From Hypsibius dujardini (lineage: Eukaryota; Tardigrada; Eutardigrada; Parachela; Hypsibiidae): a stretch of 25,842 nt of DNA. The position numbers were made by a program, and so were the translations under genes. The stretch lies in contig LRSR01012685.1 in the NCBI GenBank assembly GCA_001579985.1, positions 1-25,842 of the forward strand. The letters are read 5' to 3'. The stretch's first letter is position 1. Each line of letters starts with the position of its first letter. Below the pieces are notes generated by a model, which saw nothing but the letters and a program-made list of their open reading frames with translations, searched no databases and was not told the DNA's origin. This document shows, piece by piece, positions 1 through 10,170 of this stretch.

Positions 1-353
1 CGACAGATTTAGCCCTTCTATTGTCATCTCATTATAAATGAAATTGGGTTGACTTTATTCCATTTTATAATGCCAATCAGGTTTAGAGTATTTAGCATTG
101 GACGCCCTACAAGACAAAAAATGGGCACGACATCCCGACAGAACACGATCATTTTGTTCAGACGATGTATGTAAAAGTGACCCATTATCAGGAACAGGAA
201 CAGCAGAGGCTCTGTTATTGACCAAAACTTCTCAACTAGAAAACTACAAGTCAGAACGGTTTTATATATGGAACACAGAATTGTAAACATTGCATCTCTC
301 TAATTGTACAAGGTCTTTCTGTATAGCGGATGACTTTTTGGCTCAGTCAAACT
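1..353. other. 3' flank of the receptor gene, with a candidate poly(A) signal
   Basis: No gene is visible here. The minus strand carries AATAAA at 54-59, about 295 nt beyond the receptor stop codon, a reasonable poly(A) signal for that gene. The short open frames in this stretch have no recognisable domains and no codon pattern that suggests coding. The 3' UTR call is inference. Confidence 0.5.
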
Positions 354-1222
354 CTAAAACCGGCAGCTGTGCGCCCGACACGGCTTCAATAAGCGCGGAG
401 GATTAACCTCCACTGGCCTACCATGTAGCTCTTTGACTACCTTCGTGGCTCCCGGGGTTACAGAACAGTCAATAACCTCTGCATGAATGTTGTCTGATTT
501 TCTCGTCACAAGACGATCGTTCCTGAGTCCTTCTTGGGAAACTCCATCGTTGGTGTCTGCCTCAATCTGAACCACTGTCTTAGTCGTGTCTGCCAGCTCC
601 ACACAGATGGTTTTACAAATGGATTGTATTCGGCTCCGAGACCCCATGGCCGAGTGATCCCCGCGAAAAGAGCCAGAAGAACAAAGCGGTATGACTAATA
701 GCCGGCTGGAGAAGGTAGACACGGGGCTGCTCGCAGTGGAACACACTGTCAATACGGAGGAATTGGTGCTACGACTGCTGCTTTGTCGTGATCGGCTGCA
801 TTGCACATTCCCAGACAGCTGCGATGAGAAGGTCGATGTGCTGCTGCCGGGATGATGATCTGCTACTCCCGGTTGTGGAGCGCAGCCGACGTCATGTTTT
901 CCTCCACGACTACCGTAATTGCGACGATCGGAAAGGGCCTGAGACGCCGTCGTCGTTGCAAAGGCAGTGAGATGTAAGGTTTCTTTCCAGGAGGCACAGC
1001 ACCGCTGTTGACAGCAACATGCGGCTTTCAGTGTGTCCCGACACTCCTTCCGGAAACGTGGAGCCATCATAAGGAACATGATTATGGGATTGAGCGCAGA
1101 GTTTAGGAAGCCGCTAGCATTTATACATAGCATAATAAAGTACTGAAATAATCCAAATGACGCTCATTTAGTAATAACACAAACATGGAGGGCTTTTTAA
1201 ATCGATCAGACAGGCGCAGAGG

Positions 1223-1276
<54 letters not shown>

Positions 1277-2731
1277 TACAGACAGACAGACAGACAGACA
1301 GACATACAGACAGACAGACAGACAACCCAGTGAGGTACTGTAATGGCCTTGCATTATTGGCTTAGTGAGCTTGTTTTTATTGCTTACAAAGTGACCTTGT
1401 CCGAAGAAGTCGTAGAAGTATTCGTTGATGATGGTCGTAAGAAAGTATGGCGACCAACACACTGGAAATGTATCACACTATGTCAGTTCAATAACAATTT
1501 GTTAGGGAATATTATCAGGCAAATAAGATAATTATATATTTCCGGTTTACCAATGAATGTTACGTGAACCAGAACCATCATCACGGCCACCTACAGTATA
1601 CGGAGTCTATGTATAGTGTAATTTCAGCTTTACAGTATTGCTTCCACCGTGCAAGATTGGAAGTGGGTCACAGGTATGTCATTGTGTTATCATTCTGTGA
1701 ATTATGTGCACGAACCCTTTTGCGGCTGGTCGATTGTTGCTTCCTGGGTCGATCCACTTTTGAATAATAACTTGAGTTAAACGGGTCACTGCAGCTCGAT
1801 GTCGGGCTCTCGGGAGAGTATAGAATCGTGACGATGCGGCCATTGAAGAATGCGATAAGGATAACAGGCATGACGTAGAGCATGAGAAAGAGGAAAAGGA
1901 AGTATCCCTGTAAGTATGCAAAACATCCCTGTTCTATTATTACACAAGGCGGGTTCTCCTTGGATCTCTTTGCGACTGAAACTGAATGACATTTTCCCCA
2001 AAGGAGAAGTATTGATGCCTTCCGTGATGCATGCGGGAGCAATGTGTATTTTGAGCTAAGAGGTGTTCAATGGAAAAAGTTTCCGTGCTGCTGGCTAGTC
2101 CGTAACAGAAACTAACCTGCCGGAAATGAGGTGGGTAAAGGTCGTCAAAGCTATCGACGCAACCGGCGCGGTCGAGCGTTCCCCATTGGCTTATGAGAAC
2201 TGCGTCAAGTCGCTGCACCTGAGCTTTCGACAGATTTGGCGAGCTAAGAAGAAGGGCGCTCAACCACGATCCCACCAAGAGGACCACCATTCGAGTAGAC
2301 CTTTTCCACCGGCGAACTTTCAAAGGATGCACAATGACTAGGTATCTACGTGCAGACACGGAATTGAAAGCTGCTGCAGTGAAGTGTTTCAACAGCAGGG
2401 AGAATGTTCCCGAAAAGCCAGAACTAATACCATACCGTTCTGCTGTAACCATCAGAAGAGACATGATCGTGGAGAAGATAGTCAAGGCTTGACTGAAAAG
2501 CAGTACCGTGCAGAGACCCTCCCCAAAAATGCTGTAAACAGTAAGGTAACGATATTATGCTACAGGCAATGATCATTGCGTATATCAAGCGATAAAGCTA
2601 GACTGACTTTCGCTCAGACAAATCCAGCCAGCAAGAATACAAACGTATGCAAACGTTGAGCTCATGTTAAAGTACAGACAGACAGACAGACAGACATACA
2701 TACAGACATACAGACAAACAGACAAGCAGAC

Positions 2732-2770
<39 letters not shown>

Positions 2771-3238
2771 TATTCATTCTTCAAAAGGGAACGTGATGAC
2801 GGTAGATTCAAATTTAGAGAAGGTAGAGACAAGGACACGCACCTTAGTTTAGCTGGTGCTGTGAGTTCGAGGAGCTTAGCGGGAGCCACAAATATACCAA
2901 CCAGCAAGTCAGACACTAGAGAGTCCAGACACAAATTATGGATTTAAAATACTATTAGTTTGTATGACTACAATAGCAGACATATGGAAATTCAAACCTG
3001 CAAGACTGCATAATAGAAAGTCCTTGGAGTTGACCGTCCTCTTCCGGCTAAACCACGTGATCAGTAACAGCACATTTCCTACCACAGTCCCGGCAATGAC
3101 TGAAATATAAACCGCAAGCAAGATCCCGAGAACAATGCCATTTTGCGAATAATCTGGATAGTACAACATGAGCATGTCTGATGTGTCATTAAATGCATGC
3201 GCATCCAATTTCTCTGCGCTTTCATAGTTGACCGCCAT
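354..3238 (-). CDS. Class A (rhodopsin-like) G-protein-coupled receptor, orphan, 8 exons, 577 aa
   Basis: Predicted seven-helix plasma-membrane receptor. Exons: 2998-3238, 2843-2915, 2436-2531, 2117-2345, 1716-1907, 1551-1590, 1388-1461, 354-1142 (1,734 nt, all phases agree). Seen: sequon NDT at about 17; TM1 GNVLLL (N55); TM2 SLAVSDLLVG (D83); C112 at the top of TM3 and C199 in extracellular loop 2 as the usual disulfide; ERY at 136-138 followed by LVIVHPLK; TM5 proline in YVMPV; TM6 VCWSPY; TM7 NSALNPIIM. A cluster CCCQQRCC follows helix 8, as for palmitoylation, then a serine-rich tail of over 200 aa. The ATG has a good context and an in-frame stop about 27 nt upstream. Position 3.32 is Gln, not Asp, and TM7 lacks the retinal lysine, so an amine receptor or opsin is unlikely. 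A peptide receptor is plausible; the ligand is unknown. Confidence 0.88.
1207..1324. repeat. (CAGA)n microsatellite in receptor intron 7
   Basis: About 118 bp of CAGA units with scattered CAAA and CATA variants, entirely inside the intron at 1143-1387. It reads as (TCTG)n in the transcript. The cysteine-rich open frames across it are products of the repeat, not genes. Confidence 0.95.
2346..2435 (-). other. 90-nt stop-free intron inside the E/DRY motif
   Basis: The intron starts GTATGG, ends GCACGTAG and splits the arginine codon (CG|A) of ERY. Removing it restores a normal TM3-to-loop sequence, AERYLVIVHPLK. It is a multiple of three and free of stops in the receptor frame, so unspliced sequence reads straight through and shows a misleading second RRY motif. 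An intron at the DRY arginine is a known recurrent position in class A receptors. That it is spliced is inferred from motif repair and phase. Confidence 0.85.
2675..2771. repeat. (CAGA)n microsatellite in receptor intron 2
   Basis: About 97 bp of CAGA/CATA repeats inside the 311-nt intron 2532-2842. It is the same repeat family and orientation as the one in intron 7 of this gene. Confidence 0.95.
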
Positions 3239-3774
3239 TGCCGGCGGAAGCTTCTCACAAGATAACTAACAGATGACTGCTAACCAGAACCGATACATGG
3301 CACACTAGAGCATATTAATATCAACAGAAAGTAAAACAATCCGTGGTAGTGGTGATGGTTGCGGCAAATTTTACTGCCCAGAAAATGCCATTGCTGAGCT
3401 CATTCGTGACCAGCAGCCCAAAGGTCGTGAGGGGCACTACTCCCCTTACGACTTAAATAGATCTAATGAAGAGTAAATAAGTTTACTCCGGGACACTTTT
3501 AATGCCGACCGTAGCGTGAGGACGATGGTTTATCATCCGACACCTGCGTCATGATGCGCGTTTACCCTTCACTCCGGTTGCCTCTGTACAGTTTCATTAT
3601 ACAACCATGCCACCGCCGCGGTGGGGATGAACGTCGCGTAAAACCTGTTGCCTCATACGACGACATCCAGTTAATCCCAAAAGGGACTTGCCTCTCACCG
3701 GTACTGGGTAACGAACTTTTAAGGGCTAAATAGCTCGCTCTTACCCAAACTTGTGGCTCTCTCTCCTGTCTCGG
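3239..3774. other. Intergenic, upstream of the receptor gene
   Basis: This stretch lies directly 5' of the receptor start and should include its promoter and 5' UTR. I see no convincing TATA box, no recognisable coding exon and no long repeat. Short open frames on both strands look random. Confidence 0.5.
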
Positions 3775-4096
3775 CTTCACTTGCGACAAACGTACCGTAT
3801 TCCCCCGATCTCAAGGGACAGTTAAGCCCCACCCCCCTCCAGTCATCGGTTGACCGTTCAATCGGATTCACTGTGTTGAGATTGGTTGAAATTTAAGAGC
3901 AACTTGGCAGCGATTGATTGATTGATTAAGCGGAATTTATTGACTCACACATTGGATCAGTTGATTGATTGATTGTAGGTAAACAATAGCGAACGGTGAT
4001 GAACAGATAAGATCCGGGGTGGATCAAATTAACTGGTAGGGCAAAAAAGTGTCCCTTGAGATCGGGGGAATACGGTACGTACGTTTGCCTTCACTT
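3775..4096. mobile_element. MITE-like non-autonomous DNA element with TIRs and an 8-bp candidate TSD
   Basis: Left end 3787-3820 (CAAACGTACCG, then TATTCCCCCGATCTCAAGGG) is repeated inverted at 4051-4086. The arms match over about 33 bp apart from an extra GTAC in the right arm. CTTCACTT flanks both sides (3775-3782 and 4089-4096), giving an element of about 306 bp at 3783-4088. There is no transposase frame. The middle holds TTGATTGATT tracts. An 8-bp duplication fits hAT-type elements, but the ends do not decide the family. It also supplies AATAAA (minus strand, 3936-3941) downstream of the transporter gene. Confidence 0.75.
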
Positions 4097-4223
4097 ACTT
4101 AACAAAAAGGATTAATTGAACAAATTTCGTTTTGTTTAAAATGTCACTACGCCCAAACTTGAACGGTTAGCTGAGTAAAATACTGCCAGCATTACATCAG
4201 TTCACGTTTTCTGTCGCAAGCGG

Positions 4224-7200
4224 TCAGTAAACGTGGACTTTGCCCAAACCGTTCTGCGAAAAAAGGTCCACCCCGTTTCCAGAATGCCTCGAGTGACCGT
4301 ACTCACTCGAGACCACTTCGACCGGCTTTGATTGCGGCAAGTTGGACAGTCCAGCCAGGTAGGTCTGCCACTCGGCTTCCTCTTCCGCTGCGGTCAGCAT
4401 GTGCATCTTGCAGCCGGTGAACCGGATCAGTCGACCATTAATGAAGCGATACCGGAATGTCTCTCCGGGGGCGCGAGGCAGTTTGCGGTCCCGTAAGTTA
4501 GCCGGAATGAAAAGCGACAGTAGGAAGGAAAAGAGCACTGGTGCTAGAATCCATCGAAAATCCAAGTTATACCTGAAATTGGATGCAAATAATATTGCTG
4601 TTTAAGAAAACTGCGGGAGCAGGACCCAAGTCAGCCGAGTCGGCAATGGGTCGAGGAGTAAATAAACGCTCCCTTGGCTTACCACATGCTCACGTCATTG
4701 GGATAAATATGAGATTGAGCGTTATAAACGGCAGTGAAAATGAGGCCACCACACACCGCAGCGATTGCCCATGCTGTTAATATCACTCCATGAGTTGCCC
4801 CTATTAAAACGGCGAACGACACTTCCAGTCTGCCACAGTAGTGTTCAAGTAACAGTCTGACAAGGGGATTCCACCACTCTCGAAGGTGAAATCTTGTTAC
4901 CGTGTGCCGTGTCAGTTGATTGATTTATTCGGCTACAGTCGTTACTGGTTGGTTTCTGTCGTTGACAAGGACTATACAGTTAGCAGTAACACCGGCACAT
5001 GTAGCAATCAATGTAGCAATCAACTGACGCGGTATGCGGTAACATTGGCAGCGCCATCTATGTACCACCACGTACACGGCACGCGGTATTCCCTTGTGAG
5101 CAGTAAACCGGAAGAGGTATGTCAATCTTACCGACGTTTTTGGCACCAAACTGATCAGCCAGGAAGGCCGGTATCATTCCGAAGCCGCCGCCGTCTAAAT
5201 CGAGTGAAAACGCCCCGTCGTTAGAATTGTGCCAGATGCAAGTGCGACGAAATTTCTCTCAGACTTGCAGAAGAAACCAATGATGAAGGCGCATGCCAAG
5301 GTGCCTCCGAAACTGTGATTGGCCAACGCCGACGGTAAGCATCCCAAGCAAATGGCTTGAACGGCTAGGGAGAGGCAGTACAACGGTTTCCGCGCTCCGA
5401 GCAAGTCCGAGATCAGCGGGAGGATCAAACGACCCAACAAATTCATCTGCAAAAATGTGTGAATTTATCAACTGATCAGGTAGATCAACTGATTGTAGCA
5501 CGGAAGTTTGGCTTGAAGTCGGTATGAGTGACTCGAGTGAGTGACATACTCCACCGAGGCCGGAATTGATCGACGCTGCTTCGTTGGCCGTCCGACCAAA
5601 TTGGTTCGAGGCAATTGATTGTATCTTGGATATGATTAAGAGTCCAGTGATTTCCGCCCCAAGGAACATGAAATACTAAAAACGACAATGAACACACACC
5701 ACATGTTACTTAACTGAATAGGCTCTCGACAGGTCTATCTCTAGTTTGTTGTTCGGTGAGCCGACATAAGCAAGACTGAACAAGTGAGCAAAAAGTATAA
5801 TCATGGAGACCGGAAAACGATCGAACGAGGCGTATTTTAGAACAACCAATTGAGACAGACATGTCGAGGGGCATGCAGACAGACAGGCACATAGGCACAT
5901 GCAGTTGAGACAGACATGTTGAGAGGCATGCAGACAGACAGGCACATAGACACATGCAGACAGACAGGCACATAGACACATGCAGTTGAGTCAGGCATGT
6001 TGAGAGGCATGCAGACAGACAGGCACATAGACACATGCAGACAGACATGCACATAGACACATACAGACAGACAGGCACATAGAGACATGCAGACAGACAG
6101 GCACATAGACACATGCAGTTGAGTCAGACATGTTGAGAGGCATGCAGACAGACAGGCACATAGACACATGCAGTTCATACTCGTGGTTCGCCTTACAATC
6201 ATCCAATACTGGTACGACTGAAGCGATTCCATCAGCGTCATGGAGAAATAGGCGGAGTGGTCAAGCACCGGAAGAGTCGGTTTGACGTCTGTGCTTGAAG
6301 TGAGCTCCATCCCGGATGACTTAACATACACCATTTCAGCGCCTTTTACTGTGTGGATGTTGATTCCACGGACATGATACCCAGGGGGTGGCATCCTCAG
6401 TATGATGGAGCAGAGACCCATGACCACGAAATAGCACGAACCCAGAATCACAAAGGTCAGTTCAATTCCGAGGAACACAGTGCCTGTCTTTGCATAATCC
6501 TTGCCGATCAGAGCTAAATGTTCGACGATTTCATTCTGAGTTGTGCCATACTCACATCGCGCAAGTTTGCTTTCGAAACACGTATGAGGTGAAATCTGTA
6601 TTTCGATTCACCATCCAAACAATCGATGAATCTGCTCACTCATAGGTCTCCCTTTGATGGCGGCTGCTTGATTGTTTGATTGTTTGCACTATATCTTGTT
6701 TTACTATAACACTTCTGAAATCAAACAATCAAGCACCTGCCATCAAAGAGAAACCCATGACTGAGCCGATTTATCGACCAAGTGGAGGGTGAGCCGAAAT
6801 ACAGATTCCACCTCGTACCGTTTTGCGTGAAAGGACTGAAGATACTTCCCGCCCCGAATCCACAGACTGCCAAGCCGGCAGCCACGCCCCGCATCTCCGG
6901 AAACCACTTTTGTAGCGGCGAGATCGGGGCGATGTAGCAAATTCTACACGAAAGCGAACACTGAAGTAAAGCGTTTAAACAATATTATCAAATTAAGTTA
7001 TGAATCAGTGAGATCGTGTTCTTAAAAACAGTCGTTAAGCGACTTTTTCATAACGAGAAAAGTACACTTTTTCTTAAAATTTCCTAGTAATGAGAAATGA
7101 CGAAATGCTTTTATCGAACTAACTTTGCTAACGATTATTATTAAAATCACCGTCGCATAGACAGAATGTATAATATGCCTACCCGAGACCGGCACCTCCA

Positions 7201-7921
7201 AATACCCCGTATCCAATATAAACCAGCGGCATGATGTTCAGATACACTCCGAGAGCAGTCAAGAGGTTACCGAAGTAGAACAGCGACGCTCCAAGCAATC
7301 CACCCCGTAAAGGTCCTCGTCGTTCTAGCCATGGTCCGAGCACAGCAGCGGAAATTGCGAATATTGCGACGGCGACGTAGAACACATTCACCGCTAATTA
7401 CAACACGCCAAAGAGGCATAAATTCACATTTTTTGGGTAAGCACATTTTCTGAGTAAGAAAATTTTTTTGGGTAAGAACATTTTTTTGGTAAGAACATTT
7501 TTTGGGTAAGCACATTTTTTTGGGTAAGAACATTTTTTGGGTAAGCACATTTTCTGAGTAAGCACATCTGCATGCGTGTGAGCTCACCGATAGCGCGATC
7601 CTTGCCGCCATTGGGGCCGTAAATTTTGCGTTCTATGGGTAAGTTGAAACCACTCCATGCATACAGGCTTCCACAGCACATCTACATGTGACCCAATAAG
7701 AAAAGAATGTAGGTGGCCTTCGACAAGCGAGACGGCGGTCGTGGACGTAAGCAAACCTGAATCAGGACGGATGCCGGCATGAGAAGGTAACGAGTGAAGG
7801 GGATGAGACCAGGTATCAGCCATCGTTCCCATTCCAGTTGACGCTCGCTTCGGACGAATGTCGTATCCTGATAATGATTGGTGATGCAGCGTCCGACCCG
7901 ATTACCCTTGCAGCATGCCAT
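4224..7921 (-). CDS. MFS transporter, oxalate/formate-antiporter (OFA)-like, 10 exons, 578 aa
   Basis: Predicted 12-helix membrane carrier, likely for a small organic anion; the substrate is unproven. Exons: 7757-7921, 7588-7681, 7183-7393, 6819-6943, 6197-6513, 5550-5675, 5278-5446, 5132-5194, 4683-4800, 4224-4572 (1,737 nt, phases agree). Family marks: GSLYAWSGF in TM1 (about 59-67); GPWLERRGPLRGG between TM2 and TM3; GGAGLGICYIAPISPLQKWF, then RGVAAGLAVCGFGAGS (about 152-190); NLLGRLILPLISD after the central loop; GGGFGMIPAFLADQFG, then GATHGVILTAWA (about 404-434). A hydrophilic loop (about 238-300) joins the halves and a polar tail of about 80 aa follows. The start ATG is the first after an in-frame stop and sits in ACCATGG. 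The exon 7 donor (ATTG|GTTTCT) is weak and is the least certain border. Confidence 0.88.
4801..5131. repeat. Transporter intron 8 with a 26-bp inverted repeat
   Basis: This 331-nt intron holds arms at 4896-4921 (GTTACCG...CAGTTGATT) and 5018-5043 in inverted orientation, with 22 of 26 positions matching and about 96 bp between them. A third, partial relative (ACGGCACGCGGTAT) lies near 5077-5090. No coding potential is seen. It may be a small, eroded fold-back element. Confidence 0.55.
5849..6176. repeat. Compound minisatellite in transporter intron 5
   Basis: Two related units alternate irregularly. One, of 26 bp, begins GCAGACAGACAGGCACATAG. The other, of about 29 bp, begins GCAGTTGAGACAGACATG. 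There are roughly a dozen units. The array fills most of the 521-nt intron 5676-6196 and ends within about 20 nt of the splice donor at 6196. Cysteine-rich open frames across it come from the repeat. Confidence 0.92.
6581..6820. repeat. Large imperfect fold-back repeat filling transporter intron 4
   Basis: The arm at about 6581-6682 is repeated inverted at about 6720-6820, roughly 80% identical over about 100 bp. Shared blocks include GAAATCTGTATTTCG, CTTTGATGGC and GCTTGATTGTTTGA. The loop is about 40 bp. The right arm ends at the exon 4 donor, so the 5' splice site (GTACGA) lies inside the arm and is mirrored near 6581. There is no coding capacity. It is either a fold-back MITE or an intron created by one. 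Confidence 0.75.
7427..7568. repeat. 17-18 bp minisatellite in transporter intron 2
   Basis: About eight copies of GGGTAAGCACATTTTTT (variants GGTAAGAACATTTTTT and GAGTAAGCACATTTTCT) fill most of the 194-nt intron 7394-7587. Lysine-rich frames on the minus strand here are repeat products. Confidence 0.92.
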
Positions 7922-8820
7922 GGTTTGTACTGTTCGATACTGTTTCACCACGAAATCGGAGTGGAATCACGCGGCAAATAAAAAGTCGATGGAGGGAAGA
8001 CTTAATCCATCTTGACTGCTACATTTTTCCTTGAAAGACGAAAAGTCCGCGAATTATACGTAGATGCGTGCAGTCATGAAAATGAGAACGAAGATCGATT
8101 GGGAGGCGTGTGCTCGGAATGTTTGTCTTTACGTAAACAACGTGCGCGTAAAGAACATCACACACTTTTTATATTATTGCCGATAAAGCAGGTCGTTTTT
8201 GTGCGAAATCCGGCGAAAAAACCGGTTTCGAGGTTTCGCGCATATCTGAGTCGCCTACACACGTGGAAGAAACCTTGCGCTAACCGAGTTAAGCCCTTAC
8301 ACTCGTCGCATGGCTGCTATACACAACCGTCGAGTTAAAGTGCTTAATTCAGTCAGTGCAAGGTTTTTACCACGTGTGTGTATATAAAAATATATATGAC
8401 CAATATAACTTCCTCACTCGCTCATTTTTAAGCCCGCTTTCTTTTCTCAGAGGGTCGTCAACAATTGACACTTCAACTGGCGCACATAACAGTCAAGAGG
8501 CAGCACGTGTGTCGATTGGAAGAAAAGTGACATTTCCGGCACCTCCGGACATCCAGTTAAGGACACAATAAAAAAGTTACTGTATAAAACATACTTGTCT
8601 GCCATGACAAGGCGCATATAATTGCTCGTTAAAAATATAAATATAAATATAAAAAACAACACGTTATTAATTCACGAACACTTTTCAAAAGCAAGTCATC
8701 ATTAAAACCCTTGAAAAAAAGTTGACTTTCAAAGGATTTTTGACCGATTAAAGATCATGGATCATATCGGAGATCGTACTGACAACGAATGTTTGGCGAA
8801 TAAGTGTGCGTTCCCTTGGA
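7922..8820. other. Intergenic, upstream of the transporter, with a 130-bp inverted-repeat unit
   Basis: Expected to hold the transporter promoter. I see no clear core promoter and no gene. Arms at about 8255-8285 (CACACGTGGAAGAAACCTTG) and 8351-8382 (inverted: CAAGGTTTTTACCACGTGTG) flank about 65 bp and could be a small MITE relic. An AT-rich stretch (TATATAAAAATATATAT) follows at about 8381-8398. Open frames here have no recognisable domain. Confidence 0.5.
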
Positions 8821-9180
8821 GAAGTCTCAGGAGGACGGGACATTGTCTATGGGTTCTCAGGAGGGCGTAACATGGTCCGTGGGTTCTCAGGAGGACGGGA
8901 CCTTGGCCACGGGTTCTCAGGAGGGCGTAACATGGTCCGTGGGTTCTCGGGAGGGCGGGACCTTAGCCACGGGTTCTCAGGAGGGCGGGATATGGTCCGT
9001 GGGTTCTCAGAAGGGCGGGACATTGTCCGTGGGTTCTCAGGAGGGCGGGACATTGTCCGTGGGTTCTCAGGAGGGCGTAACATGGTCCGTGGGTTCTCAG
9101 GAGGGCGGGACCTTGGCCACGGGTTCTCAGGAGGACGGGATATGGTCCGTGGGTTCTCAGGAGAGCGGGAGATTGTCCGT
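8821..9180. repeat. 30-bp G-rich minisatellite, 12 units
   Basis: The unit is GGGTTCTCAGGAGGGCGGGA followed by a variable 10-bp part (CATTGTCCGT, CATGGTCCGT, TATGGTCCGT or CCTTGGCCAC). The twelve units run at an exact 30-bp period with no length changes. The first unit is diverged, and a partial unit follows 9180. Because 30 is a multiple of three, several frames stay open on both strands (for example GFSGGRDIVR repeated), so open frames here are not evidence of a gene. The plus strand is G-rich with repeated GGG runs. Confidence 0.96.
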
Positions 9181-10023
9181 GGGCTCGTCGGTGGCCGTCA
9201 TGCTTGAGGTGCCACACGGACGGGCGGGTACAGCGGAACCGTTTTTATTGCGCCGTAAACTGCTTGACATCACGGACCGTTCACATGATCTTCTTGGCAG
9301 TGCAAAATACCTTTAGAAATGTATGATGAAACTTCTCTTGCTTAAGCCGAGTGCCTGCTACAAAACATATATGAAATAGACCGGTCATTACCGACCGGGC
9401 GTCATCTGTCGCCAAAAAGTCATCGGGACGAAATTCTTGTCGAGAACTTTTCAGATACGATCCGCACCTTTGGAAAGATTGCGGCTTGTTCTCTCTCAAT
9501 AATGACAGCGAAAATAGCAAGGTGAACCTTGTCTTTCTATTCTTAAATGGAACTCTATCGGCAGCCGAATCAGCACTGCATGGATTTAGAACTGAAATAA
9601 TCAGAAGCTGCGGGGAAATGCTATTTGTAATTGAACCGTTTACGGCTGGTGATTAAGCCCAATGATAATGCTTTTCATTTCTAAATACGGAAAATGGTTT
9701 GTGGTGCGTTCACTTCATCTCGCCGGATAGAAGGTTTCCAGTCATTTCATGTGATTTTTTTCATCGCTTATGTAATTCAAATACTATTTTACTTTCGCTG
9801 GCCAGTGTAAGGGCACTTGTACAGTACAACATTGGATAGGAACAGGCTCAAACGTGTACGGATAAAAGAGTGTGCTACATCTGGATTTCGTACGCGGAAA
9901 TGAAAAGGCGATAAAATAATGACAGCGGAAGAGTACGGGCTACGTTGACAAGAAACTACAGTAATGACTAGGGGTGAAAAGATTCAGAAAATGGGGCTCT
10001 ACAGACTGTCTTCGACCGACTAT
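9181..10023. other. Intergenic, 3' of the myosin gene
   Basis: No convincing gene or long repeat. The only signal relevant to myosin tail exon 24b is a weak variant poly(A) hexamer, AGTAAA on the minus strand at 9788-9793, about 230 nt past its stop. Short open frames look random. Confidence 0.4.
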
Positions 10024-10170
10024 TCAATAATCATCCAACTGGCGCGACGGTGAACGACTCATTCGGCTGTACATGCTACGACCCTGGAAGGTGTTGTAGG
10101 GCGAAGTTGCGGGCAATCGGCCGGGGATATAGAATGCTGACCGTTCAACTCGGACACCGGCGTCGTTATC
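10024..10170 (-). other. Mhc: Alternative terminal exon 24b: longer basic myosin tail
   Basis: After the acceptor ATATTTGTAG it opens in phase with exon 23 and encodes 48 aa, starting [17 protein letters not shown] and ending [13 protein letters not shown], then a stop. It is rich in Arg, Ser and Tyr and contains an SPSR motif, the kind of non-helical tailpiece that is phosphorylated in other invertebrate muscle myosins. Used directly it gives about 1,992 aa; joined through 24a it gives about 2,007 aa. No alignment is available to me, so this exon rests on phase, acceptor quality and composition. Confidence 0.6.

Noticed and set aside
2340-2436. Apparent RRY variant of the DRY motif in the unspliced receptor frame
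   Set aside because: It is a read-through of the 90-nt intron; splicing restores a normal ERY.
5706-6206. Several cysteine-rich open frames (CLCACLSAC-type repeats)
   Set aside because: They are translations of the GACA-type minisatellite inside a transporter intron.
8821-9180. CRISPR-like regular repeat
   Set aside because: There are no unique spacers between units, and the surrounding genes are intron-containing animal genes.
8804-9316. Repetitive 133-170 aa open frames (GFSGGRDIVR, GSQEGGTWSV)
   Set aside because: The 30-bp period keeps many frames open on both strands, with no splice signals, promoter or codon bias to choose one.
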